Source: Limiplasma merdipullorum (GTDB taxonomy: Bacteria > Bacillota > Clostridia > Christensenellales > Aristaeellaceae). Taken from it: DNA of 20,185 nucleotides. The position numbers were made by a program, and so were the translations under genes. The stretch lies in NCBI GenBank assembly GCA_018711955.1, contig DVHQ01000100.1, positions 1-20,185 on the forward strand. The letters run 5' to 3'. This document shows, in pieces, positions 7,811 through 14,199 of this stretch (position 1 is the stretch's first letter; each line of letters starts with the position of its first letter). Under the pieces are notes generated by a model. That model was given only the letters and a program-made list of their open reading frames with translations. It was not told the origin of the DNA and made no database searches.

Positions 7811-7834
7811 ACCGGCGAAGGGAGGATGAACAGC

Positions 7835-8725
7835 ATGACCGAACAGGAGGTCAGGGCAGTGGTGGAGCAGCTTCTCAGCCGGCTCAATGCCGGGGAGCTT
7901 GCCATGCCTGCCGCTCAAGTACCCACGCCGGCGCGCATTCCTGCGCAGACACCGGAGCAGGACGGCGTGATTGAGGACATCGAGCAGGTGGATCTGCGGC
8001 GGCAGTATCTGGTGGAGAATGCCCATGACGCCGCCGCGTTCCTGGCCATGAAGGAGCGAACTCCAGCGCGCATCGGCGTAGGCCGGGCAGGGGCGCGGTA
8101 CCGCACGCAGACGATGCTGCGCTTTCAGGCGGATCATGCCTTTGCGCAGGCGTCGGTATTTTCCGACGTGCCGGCGGAGTTCCTGGAAAGCCTGCACCTT
8201 CCCGTGTATCAGACCACCTGCGAGAGCCGCGAGGAGTTTCTGACCCGCCCGGACAAGGGTCGCGTATTTGACGCGGAGACGCTGCGGCGCATTCGGGAGA
8301 GCATCGCGCCGGATGTCCGGGTCGTGGTCTATGTGGCGGACGGGCTGTCATCCGCCGCGGTCACGGCCAACGCGGCCGATATCCTGCCCGTCATCCGCAA
8401 GGGGCTGGAGGGCACGGGCATAAAGGTAAACGAACCGTTCTTCGTGCGGTTCGGACGGGTGGCGACGATGGATCAGATCGGCGACGGGCTGCCCGCGGAA
8501 GTGGTATGCGTGCTGCTGGGCGAGCGTCCGGGGCTGGTGACGGCCGAGAGCATGAGCGCCTATATCGCCTACAAGCCCACCGTAGGGATGGCGGAAAGCC
8601 GCCGCACCGTGCTGGCAAACATTCACCGGGGCGGTACGCCCGCGGTGGAAGCGGGCGCGCATATCGTGGATCTGATTCGGCTGATGCTGGAGAAAAAGCG
8701 CAGCGGCATTGATTTGCCGGTGTAA
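7835..8725 (+). CDS. Ethanolamine ammonia-lyase small subunit EutC
   Basis: EutC completes the active lyase with EutB and contributes to the cobalamin-binding site. An ATG at 7826 directly abuts the GGAGG at 7821-7825 and leaves no spacer. The ATG at 7835, 9 bases from the Shine-Dalgarno sequence, is therefore the likely start, giving 296 residues (295 in E. coli). The N-terminal part (about 1-45) is a helix plus variable linker, as in other EutC proteins whose N-terminus targets the enzyme to the shell. The conserved core begins near the IEDIEQVDLRRQYLVE stretch and includes RIGVGRAGARYRT and the GERPGL motif. It starts 24 bases after eutB. Confidence 0.96.
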   Translation: MTEQEVRAVVEQLLSRLNAGELAMPAAQVPTPARIPAQTPEQDGVIEDIEQVDLRRQYLVENAHDAAAFLAMKERTPARIGVGRAGARYRTQTMLRFQADHAFAQASVFSDVPAEFLESLHLPVYQTTCESREEFLTRPDKGRVFDAETLRRIRESIAPDVRVVVYVADGLSSAAVTANAADILPVIRKGLEGTGIKVNEPFFVRFGRVATMDQIGDGLPAEVVCVLLGERPGLVTAESMSAYIAYKPTVGMAESRRTVLANIHRGGTPAVEAGAHIVDLIRLMLEKKRSGIDLPV

Positions 8726-8744
8726 TCGGAAGGGAGGGGCCGCG

Positions 8745-9419
8745 ATGCGGGGAGACCGCATGCCTGCCAGGGTGCTGGCCATGAGGCTGATTCCGCGCGT
8801 GGACGCAGGCCTGCGGGATCGCCTGGGGCTGGGGGCAGAAGTGCACGCCCTGGGCCTGATTACGTGTGACAGCGATGATGTCGGCTACACCGCGCTGGAC
8901 GAAGCCACGAAAAAAGCGTGCGTCAGCGTAGCCTATGCACAGTCCATGTATGCAGGCGCGGCCAACGCCAACACGGCTCTGGCAGGCGAATTTCTGGGCA
9001 TCCTGGCCGGAGAGACGCCTGCCGAGGTGGAAAGCGGCCTTTTAGCCGCGCGACGGATGATCGAGCAGGAAGCCAGCTTCTATTCCGCCAACGACGATGA
9101 CAGCATCGTGTATTTTGCGCACTGCATCTCCCGCACAGGCAGCTATCTCTCCGCCGCCTGCGAGATTCCGGAAGGATCGCCGCTGGCCTACCTCATCGCA
9201 CCGCCACTGGAAAGCATGTACGCGCTGGACAAGGCGCTCAAGGAGGCTCAGGTGCAGGTTTGCGCCTTCTACGGCCCGCCGTCGCCCACCAACTTTGGCG
9301 GCGCGCTGCTCACCGGCAGCCAGTCGGACTGCCAGGCGGCGTGTGATGCATTTGCGCGCGCGGTGATCGACGTGGCGGCCAATCCTATCGAAACGCTTTC
9401 GGACGGAGCATCGTCGTAA
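8745..9419 (+). CDS. Microcompartment shell protein EutL (tandem BMC domain)
   Basis: EutL-type proteins form pseudohexameric trimers in the microcompartment shell with a gated pore and an ethanolamine-binding site. The 224-residue product has the expected two fused, circularly permuted BMC domains (family length about 219). Recognisable phrases are AQSMYAGAANANTALAGE in the first half and YGPPSPTNFGGALLTGSQ in the second. ATG 8745 is 7 bases from GGAGG (8733-8737). A later ATG at 8760 aligns with the enterobacterial start but is too far from the Shine-Dalgarno sequence. It follows eutC by 19 bases. Confidence 0.95.
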   Translation: MRGDRMPARVLAMRLIPRVDAGLRDRLGLGAEVHALGLITCDSDDVGYTALDEATKKACVSVAYAQSMYAGAANANTALAGEFLGILAGETPAEVESGLLAARRMIEQEASFYSANDDDSIVYFAHCISRTGSYLSAACEIPEGSPLAYLIAPPLESMYALDKALKEAQVQVCAFYGPPSPTNFGGALLTGSQSDCQAACDAFARAVIDVAANPIETLSDGASS

Positions 9420-9434
9420 GAAAGGAACCGGCAT

Positions 9435-9986
9435 ATGGCAAGCGTGACGGCCCTGGGTATGATTGAAACCATCGGCCTGGTATCGGCCATTGAGGCGGCG
9501 GACGCGGGCCTCAAGGCGGCGCAGGTGCGCCTGCTGGGCACGGACTACGTGCGCGGGGGGCTGGTGATGGTGCGTTTTGAAGGCGAGGTGGCCGCCGTAC
9601 AGGCCGCGGTGGACGCGGGAGCGGCGGCGGCGCAGCGCGTGGGCAAGGTATTCAGCGCGCACGTCATTCCCCGTGCCATGCCAGAGGTGTTCTGTATGCT
9701 GGCGTCGGACCCGTCCGTGGGTCCGGGCAAACGGTATCGGGGCGGATGCGTCAGCTGCGGCGGCTGCGAGGGAGGACGGCGCGAGCTGGCAGCGATGGCA
9801 CGCGCCGAGCAGGCGGAAAAAGCTCCTACGTGGGAGGAACTCAGGGGCCTCCGTTCCGCGGAGCTGAAGCAGTACGCCGGTTCGCTGGAGGGCTTTTCGA
9901 TGTCGCCGGCACAGATTCGCGCGGCGACCAAGGAACGGCTGCTGCAAGCCCTGGCGCGTCACTTTGGATGGACGGAGGAAACCTGA
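9435..9986 (+). CDS. BMC shell protein with CxxCxxC linker and SAP-like tail
   Basis: Residues 1-90 form a canonical single BMC domain (LGMIETIGLVSAIEAADAGL, then a VDAGAAAAQRVG helix and HVIPR), which assembles into hexameric shell tiles. The remaining 90 residues are unusual. A linker carries C105-x2-C108-x2-C111 in a glycine-rich setting, suited to an iron-sulfur cluster or zinc. A helical C-terminal segment (about 138-175) looks like a SAP or Rho-N-type module. Its place after eutL matches EutK of other Firmicutes and enterobacteria, which also has a C-terminal nucleic-acid-binding-like extension. PduK-type shell proteins, with a cysteine-rich extension, are the other close comparison. 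The start is preceded by AAGAAAGGA. Function of the tail is unknown. Confidence 0.88.
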   Translation: MASVTALGMIETIGLVSAIEAADAGLKAAQVRLLGTDYVRGGLVMVRFEGEVAAVQAAVDAGAAAAQRVGKVFSAHVIPRAMPEVFCMLASDPSVGPGKRYRGGCVSCGGCEGGRRELAAMARAEQAEKAPTWEELRGLRSAELKQYAGSLEGFSMSPAQIRAATKERLLQALARHFGWTEET

Positions 9987-10031
9987 CCGCCGCGCAGCCG
10001 GATTGTCTAGACCGAAAGGAGCCTTGCGCCT

Positions 10032-10709
10032 ATGCGATATATCACCGAGCAGGAGCTGCGAGACAGCTTTGCCGGGGGCGTGCCCCCGCGCTTTGTACTG
10101 CCCGCGGACTGCCGGCTGACCCCGCTGGCCGAGCAATACCTCAGGGACCTGAAGCTGCTTGGCGGGGAGTGCATGCCAGACCAGCGGCAAAAACCGGAAT
10201 ACATGACCCACCTCAACAGCCGGGAGATGGTCTACAAGACTCATCCCCGCATCCTTTTGCGCGGCAAGCTGGATACGCTGGAAAGCGAAATCCTGCTGGT
10301 GATGGTCGGATGCGGCGAAACGTGGCGCGCGCTTTTGCAGGATGCGCTGATGCTGGTGCGTCAGGTGCTGGCCGCCGATGTGAAGGACGCGCCTCTCCCG
10401 CCCTGGAAGCTGGGCGGTATGGATGCGGAGGAGGTACACCGGGGATCGCATCACCCGGAGGCGTTCGGGCTTTCCGGACATCTTCTGCCCGCGCCGGAGC
10501 AGGGATTGCTGGCCGCGCAGATGAACCGCCTGCGCGCCGTGTGCCGCGAGGCGGAGCTGGCCGGCATCGCGGCCTGGCAGGATGGCGTTCTGTTGCGTCA
10601 CGAGGACTGTATCCTGGCGCTGAACCGGCTTTCCAGCTATTTTTATCTTCTGCAGCTGCGCGCCGCGACGGGCGACGGGGCGAATAGAGAAAGGAATGAA
10701 CGGACATGA
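10032..10709 (+). CDS. EutT-type ATP:cob(I)alamin adenosyltransferase
   Basis: EutT makes adenosylcobalamin, the cofactor of EutBC, from ATP and reduced corrinoid. The 225-residue protein keeps the EutT hallmarks LPADCRLTPLAEQYL near the N-terminus, the THL motif (about 59-61), HRGSHHPEAF (the enterobacterial HRLSHQP region) and LNRLSSYFYLLQL at the C-terminus. It lacks the CCxxC metal-binding stretch that precedes the THL motif in Salmonella EutT: only a single cysteine (GGECM) lies there. This fits the class II, metal-independent EutT described from Listeria and other Firmicutes. AAAGGAG lies 11 bases before the ATG. Its last codons overlap the start of the next gene by 4 bases (ATGA). Confidence 0.92.
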   Translation: MRYITEQELRDSFAGGVPPRFVLPADCRLTPLAEQYLRDLKLLGGECMPDQRQKPEYMTHLNSREMVYKTHPRILLRGKLDTLESEILLVMVGCGETWRALLQDALMLVRQVLAADVKDAPLPPWKLGGMDAEEVHRGSHHPEAFGLSGHLLPAPEQGLLAAQMNRLRAVCREAELAGIAAWQDGVLLRHEDCILALNRLSSYFYLLQLRAATGDGANRERNERT

Positions 10710-11455
10710 AACAATATATTTACGCACATCGCGGCGCTTCCGGCTATGCGCCGGAAAACACGCTGGAAGCCTTTGAGCTGGCGATCCAGCAAGGCGCGTA
10801 CGGTGTGGAACTGGATGTGCATATCACGGCGGACGGACATCTGGTAGTGGCGCATGATGAAACGGTGGACCGCTGCTCCAACGGCAAGGGGCTCATCGCC
10901 CGGATGACCCTGCGCGAGCTCAAGGCCCTGCGCTTCAACAAGACCTTTCCGGAGTATGCCAACGCTACCATTCCCACATTCCGGGAGGTGTTGGAGCTGC
11001 TGGCACCGGCGGGGCTTCACGTGAATGTGGAGCTCAAAAACAGCCTCATTGACTATCCTGATCTGGAGCGCCGCTGTGTGGAAGAAGCGGCGGCTGCTGG
11101 CATGCTGGAAAGGATGCTGTTTTCCTCCTTCAACCATCACAGCATGGTGCGCATGAAGCAAATCGACAAAAGCCTTCGCTGCGGCCTGCTGTACGAATGC
11201 ACCATGGTCCGGCCCTGGGACTATGCCGTGTCGCTTGGCATGGACGCACTCCATCCGCACTACTCCGAGGTGCTGGTGCCGGGCGGGGAGTGCGAGGCGG
11301 CGCACGCGGCAGGGCTGGAAGTCAACCCCTGGACGGTCAACGCCGAAGATGACCTGTGTCGGGTGATCGCTGCAGGCGCGGACCGCATCATTACCAATTA
11401 TCCGGACCGTGCGCTGCGCTGCCTGGCCCAGGATGGGGAAAAGCAGGAAGGATAA
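10706..11455 (+). CDS. Glycerophosphodiester phosphodiesterase (UgpQ-like)
   Basis: The enzyme hydrolyses glycerophosphodiesters to sn-glycerol 3-phosphate and the free alcohol. With glycerophosphoethanolamine the alcohol would be ethanolamine, the substrate of this operon. The 249-residue protein has the GDPD catalytic set: HRG with H8 and R9, PENT (16-19), ELD with E35 and D37, H50 in VVAHDET, and E109-L-K111. It ends with an ITNYPD motif. There is no signal peptide, so it acts in the cytosol on imported substrate. The start overlaps the eutT stop (ATGA), so it is translationally coupled to the eut genes. A housekeeping phospholipid-recycling role is the alternative. Confidence 0.93.
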   Translation: MKQYIYAHRGASGYAPENTLEAFELAIQQGAYGVELDVHITADGHLVVAHDETVDRCSNGKGLIARMTLRELKALRFNKTFPEYANATIPTFREVLELLAPAGLHVNVELKNSLIDYPDLERRCVEEAAAAGMLERMLFSSFNHHSMVRMKQIDKSLRCGLLYECTMVRPWDYAVSLGMDALHPHYSEVLVPGGECEAAHAAGLEVNPWTVNAEDDLCRVIAAGADRIITNYPDRALRCLAQDGEKQEG

Positions 11456-11485
11456 AGGCGGGAGCCTTTCGGCTGCTCTCATAAA

Positions 11486-11522
11486 AACGCGCTCCGCGTG
11501 CTGATGGCATACGGAGCGCGTT
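11486..11522. terminator. Bidirectional terminator between eut operon and DUF3783 gene
   Basis: An 11-bp perfect stem (11486-11496 with 11512-11522) ends 33-67 bases after the phosphodiesterase stop codon. On the minus strand it is followed by a T-run, making a strong terminator for the convergent DUF3783 gene. On the plus strand the T-tract is weak (TTGATTT), so stopping of eut transcripts may be incomplete. Confidence 0.78.
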
Positions 11523-11592
11523 GATTTCCCGCCGCCCGGAAAAGCGAAGGCACGGAGGCAAGCAGGCTGAGAAGGCGCCCCGTGGACGGGCC

Positions 11593-12003
11593 TTATGATT
11601 CGGCGGAGGTGTCGGGGGCGGAGTGAACGGCCTGCTTTCCCGCCTCGAGGGCGGCATGCTCGCTGGAAATCTCGTTGTGGAGCGTGAGGGAGTTCCATTC
11701 GCAGTTGGTGGGCGTGAGCATGGCTTTCAGCGCGATGGGGGGCACGCCCAGCCGGCGCAGGGATTGCAGGAACTGGGATGCCTGCAGGGAAGAAAGATGG
11801 GCCATCACCAGCATTTCATCCGCAAAGGTGCCGGGTGCGGGCAGGCCTGCTGGCGGCTCCATGCCGCACAGGGCGGCAAGCGTTTCCCCATATTCGGAGG
11901 GGGACACGGGCCGTATGCGAATCTTGAAGCGCATGGCCGCCAGCCAGACTTTTCGGAAGGATTCATCCTTGAGGTTGTAGCAAAGAAGCACGGGCTGCCG
12001 CAT
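11593..12003 (-). CDS. DUF3783-family protein
   Basis: This 136-residue cytosolic protein of unknown function belongs to a small family common in clostridia. It begins with a VLLCYNL strand, followed by a helix with basic residues, an RIRPVSPSEYGETL stretch, then FADEMLVMAHLSS and the family's conserved tail PIALKAMLTPTNCEW. A helix with NEISSEHAALEAG follows and then a low-complexity end. The layout suggests a small alpha/beta fold that may sense or bind a nucleotide or metabolite, but no catalytic motif is visible. It has its own promoter and shares a terminator with the eut operon. AAAGGCGG lies about 11 bases before the ATG. I assign the family from memory of its motifs, not from a search. 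Confidence 0.8.
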   Translation of the reverse strand: MRQPVLLCYNLKDESFRKVWLAAMRFKIRIRPVSPSEYGETLAALCGMEPPAGLPAPGTFADEMLVMAHLSSLQASQFLQSLRRLGVPPIALKAMLTPTNCEWNSLTLHNEISSEHAALEAGKQAVHSAPDTSAES

Positions 12004-12046
12004 CGCAAAAAACGCCGCCTTTCATCATAGGATAACAGGGATTCCT

Positions 12047-12075
12047 ATTGTAGGCGGAGAAAGCTGAAAAGTCAA
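12047..12075 (-). promoter_or_regulatory. Promoter of the DUF3783 gene
   Basis: On the minus strand TTGACT (complement of 12070-12075) and TACAAT (complement of 12047-12052) are separated by 17 bases. They lie about 45 bases upstream of the ATG. A good housekeeping match in the right place. Confidence 0.75.
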
Positions 12076-12186
12076 GGGAAGCGCACCCGCGCCGGGAACG
12101 GAGAACGCAAGCGGAAATGACCGGAACGATCTGCAGGACCCACGAAAACAGGTCGTTTCAAATCATACCTGAAAGGAGGCCAGGTC

Positions 12187-13188
12187 ATGCCCTTTTCCAT
12201 CGTCCGTCAGGACATCACCCAAATGCAAGTGGATGCCATTGTCAACGCTGCCAATACGGAACTTGAGATGGGCGGAGGCGTTTGCGGCGCGATCTTTCAA
12301 GCGGCGGGTGTGACGGCGCTTCGGGCTGCCTGCAGAAAGGTGGCGCCCATTCCTACGGGGGGAGCAGCCCTTACGCCCGGATTCAACCTGCCCGCAAAGT
12401 ATATCATTCACGCGGCGGGACCGGTCTACCGCAGCTGGGATGCTGCGCAGAGTGAACGGCTGCTGCGCTCGGCGTACCTGGAATCGCTCAGGCTCGCCCG
12501 GCGGCACCGGTGCGCCAGCATCGCCTTTCCCCTGATTTCAAGCGGCATTTACGGCTATCCCAAGGAAGAAGCGCTGCGGGTGGCGACCGCCGCTATCGGG
12601 GATTTCCTCATGCAGCATGACATGGAGGTCTATCTGGCCATCTTCGACAAAGCCTCCTTTGCGATCAGCCAAAAGCTGGCCGGGGCGGTGGAAAGCTATA
12701 TCGATGAAAACTATGTCTCGGCACATCAGCTGCTTCGCCGCGGCCTGCTGGAGGTTGAAAGCAGAGCGATTGACGCTGCTGCTCCGCCCATGGCCACCGC
12801 CCCCTCGTGCATGTCCGGAGAACTGGAGGCACGGCTCGGAAACCTGGACGAGCCGTTTCATGTCGCCCTGCTCAGGTTGATTGACGCCAAAGGCAAAACC
12901 GATGTGGAGGTCTACAAGCGGGCCAACATCGACCGCAAGCTGTTTTCCAAAATCCGAAAGGGAAAGGGCTATCTTCCCGGCAAGCGCACCGTGTTGGCGC
13001 TGGCCATCGCTTTGCAGCTGACTCTTCGGGAAACGGATGATCTGCTGGAACGGGCAGGGTACGCGCTGTCCCACAGCCAGAAATTTGATGTGATTATCGA
13101 GTATTTCATCCTTAGCGGCCGATATGACATCTTTGAGATCAACGAGGTTCTTTTTCAGTACGATCTGCCCTTGCTGGGTTCCAGCTGA
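12187..13188 (+). CDS. Macro domain fused to an XRE-like helix-turn-helix domain
   Basis: Residues 1-165 form a macro domain, which binds ADP-ribose or related nucleotides: VDAIVNAANTELEMGGGVCGAIF (fold segment 15-37), HAAGPVY (75-81) and ISSGIYGYP (117-125). In MacroD-type hydrolases the GGGV is followed by a catalytic Asp; here it is Cys33, so de-ADP-ribosylation may be altered and the domain may act as a sensor or use a different ligand. Residues 222-333 contain an XRE/lambda-repressor-like helical domain (RANIDRKLFSKIRKGKGYLP, then ALAIALQLTLRETDDLLERA). AAAGGAGG lies 7 bases from the ATG. The vWA gene follows 77 bases downstream. The biological role is unknown; a nucleotide-signal-responsive regulator is my inference. 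Confidence 0.88.
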   Translation: MPFSIVRQDITQMQVDAIVNAANTELEMGGGVCGAIFQAAGVTALRAACRKVAPIPTGGAALTPGFNLPAKYIIHAAGPVYRSWDAAQSERLLRSAYLESLRLARRHRCASIAFPLISSGIYGYPKEEALRVATAAIGDFLMQHDMEVYLAIFDKASFAISQKLAGAVESYIDENYVSAHQLLRRGLLEVESRAIDAAAPPMATAPSCMSGELEARLGNLDEPFHVALLRLIDAKGKTDVEVYKRANIDRKLFSKIRKGKGYLPGKRTVLALAIALQLTLRETDDLLERAGYALSHSQKFDVIIEYFILSGRYDIFEINEVLFQYDLPLLGSS

Positions 13189-13189
13189 T

Positions 13190-13242
13190 GTCGCTTTCAA
13201 AGCGACCCGGGCATACCCCTTCTGCGCTATCCTGAAAGCGCA
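13190..13242 (+). repeat. Two small hairpins between the macro and vWA genes
   Basis: GTCGCTT/AAGCGAC (13190-13196 with 13200-13206) directly follows the macro-domain stop codon. TGCGCT/AGCGCA (13223-13228 with 13237-13242) follows it. Neither is trailed by a T-run, so they are more likely mRNA-stabilising or attenuating structures than terminators, consistent with the two genes sharing a transcript. Confidence 0.5.
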
Positions 13243-13265
13243 CCAGAAAGAGGAGGGGAAACACG

Positions 13266-13919
13266 ATGAAAAAGAATCTGACGGAACTGGTATTCATCCT
13301 GGACAAAAGCGGCTCCATGGCCGGGCTGGAGAGGGACACGATCGGCGGGTTCAATGCCATGCTTGAAAAGCAAAAGGCGCTGGACGGCCAATGCCGGATT
13401 ACAACGGTGCTGTTTGATAACCGCTATGAGCTGCTGCACGACCGCACCGACATCCGGGCCGTTCGTCCGATCACGGCAAAGGAGTATCATGTGGGCGGCT
13501 CAACCGCCCTGCTGGACGCCGTGGGCAAAACGATTCATAAAATCGCAACTGCGCAGAAAAACACGGCGGAGCCCTTTCGTGCCGGAAAGGTGATGTTTGT
13601 GATCATCACCGACGGCGAAGAGAACGCCAGCCGCGAATACTCCGCCGTAGAGGTGAAGGAGGCCATTCAGCGGCAAAAGTCCCGTTATGGCTGGGAGTTC
13701 ATCTTTCTGGGAGCCAATATGGATGCCGTAGAAACGGCTGGCCGGTTTGGCATCGATGCGGGCCGCGCGGCCAATTACGTGCCGGACAGTCAGGGAACGG
13801 CGCTGAACTTTCGCGCCATGAGCGAAACCGTATCGGCATTCCGGGCGTGCGGCGCCGTTCCCGACGCATGCCTGGACGCCATTCGCAGGGACATGAAAAA
13901 GCGGGGCGGGCGCGGCTAA
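13266..13919 (+). CDS. von Willebrand factor A domain protein (TerY-like)
   Basis: This 217-residue soluble protein is almost entirely a vWA domain. The metal-ion-dependent adhesion site is complete: D13-x-S15-x-S17 in LDKSGSM, T80 in GGSTALLD and D116 in ITDGEEN. Such intracellular vWA proteins bind partners through a bridging divalent metal and occur with tellurite/stress (Ter) systems, chelatases and nucleotide-dependent switches. There is no signal peptide or membrane segment. GAGGAGGGG lies about 8 bases before the ATG. It probably forms a two-gene operon with the macro/HTH protein; its partner is unknown. Confidence 0.9.
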   Translation: MKKNLTELVFILDKSGSMAGLERDTIGGFNAMLEKQKALDGQCRITTVLFDNRYELLHDRTDIRAVRPITAKEYHVGGSTALLDAVGKTIHKIATAQKNTAEPFRAGKVMFVIITDGEENASREYSAVEVKEAIQRQKSRYGWEFIFLGANMDAVETAGRFGIDAGRAANYVPDSQGTALNFRAMSETVSAFRACGAVPDACLDAIRRDMKKRGGRG

Positions 13920-14099
13920 GAGGCTGCGTCCGCGCCGGTGGTACCAAGGGAAGCCTGTGCCCTGGGAGTTTCAGGTCCAAAGCGGCCTCGAGACGTGAGC
14001 CAAGTGAGGAACGGCCCACGGCCAGTGCATAGAACGACGGTATTTCCGGCATGGGAAATGCATCCTGGCGGAAAGGGACGCCGCAGGCTGACTTTTCCG
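13920..14099 (+). other. Structured intergenic RNA-like region upstream of tspO
   Basis: No gene is supported here, but the plus strand can fold extensively. ATTTCC/GGAAAT (14042-14047 with 14054-14059) is enclosed by CCAG-TGC/GCA-tc-CTGG (14022-14028 with 14060-14068). An 8-bp helix GGCGGAAA/TTTCCGCC (14067-14074 with 14094-14101) overlaps the outer helix by two bases. The terminator follows directly. The pattern could be a 3' UTR, a small RNA or an unrecognised leader element. It matches no riboswitch or housekeeping RNA I know. Confidence 0.4.
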
Positions 14100-14141
14100 C
14101 CGGGACGAGGTTCGGGCCAGGACCTGTCCCCGGGCTTTTTT
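14100..14141 (+). terminator. Intrinsic terminator upstream of tspO
   Basis: CCGGGAC (14100-14106) pairs with GTCCCCGG (14126-14133, one bulge), and AGGT (14108-14111) pairs with ACCT (14122-14125), giving a composite stem of about 11 bp. A GC dinucleotide and six Ts follow at 14136-14141. It can end the macro/vWA transcript or act as an attenuator for tspO. Confidence 0.78.
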
Positions 14142-14168
14142 ATTTGCAAAGAATAGGATGGTGCGCGC

Positions 14169-14183
14169 GCACATACAATGTGC
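14169..14183 (+). promoter_or_regulatory. Inverted repeat just before the tspO ribosome binding site
   Basis: GCACAT-aca-ATGTGC is a 6-bp perfect inverted repeat that directly abuts the Shine-Dalgarno sequence. It could be an operator or a small hairpin affecting translation. It encloses TACAAT, a possible -10 box, but I find no matching -35 box. Confidence 0.4.
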
Positions 14184-14199
14184 AAAGGAGGTGGAACGC

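Noticed and set aside
7826..7834. Start of eutC at the ATG at 7826
   Set aside because: The Shine-Dalgarno GGAGG directly abuts this ATG with no spacer; the ATG at 7835 has correct spacing.
9042..10727. A 561-codon open frame on the minus strand across eutL, the BMC gene and eutT
   Set aside because: It is antisense to three clearly recognised genes, its translation resembles no family and is rich in Arg, His, Gln and Pro, as expected for an antisense shadow of GC-rich coding DNA.
4722..12170. GTTTGAAATGATAC at 4727-4740 and GTTTCAAATCATAC at 12153-12166 as a shared operator
   Set aside because: The two strings differ at two of 14 positions, lie at different places relative to their genes, and the match is within what chance allows in AT-rich leaders.
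14001..14045. Similarity of the CCCACGGCCAGTGCATAGAA area to RNase P RNA
   Set aside because: The region is too short, and the universal RNase P blocks (GAGGAAAGTCC and the AGA...ATGA end) are not present.
14110..14131. GCCAGGACCTG resembling the end of a cobalamin riboswitch box
   Set aside because: The conserved box reads AGCCAGGAGACCTGCC-like with bases missing here, the rest of the cobalamin core is not recognisable upstream, and the bases are explained by the terminator stem.
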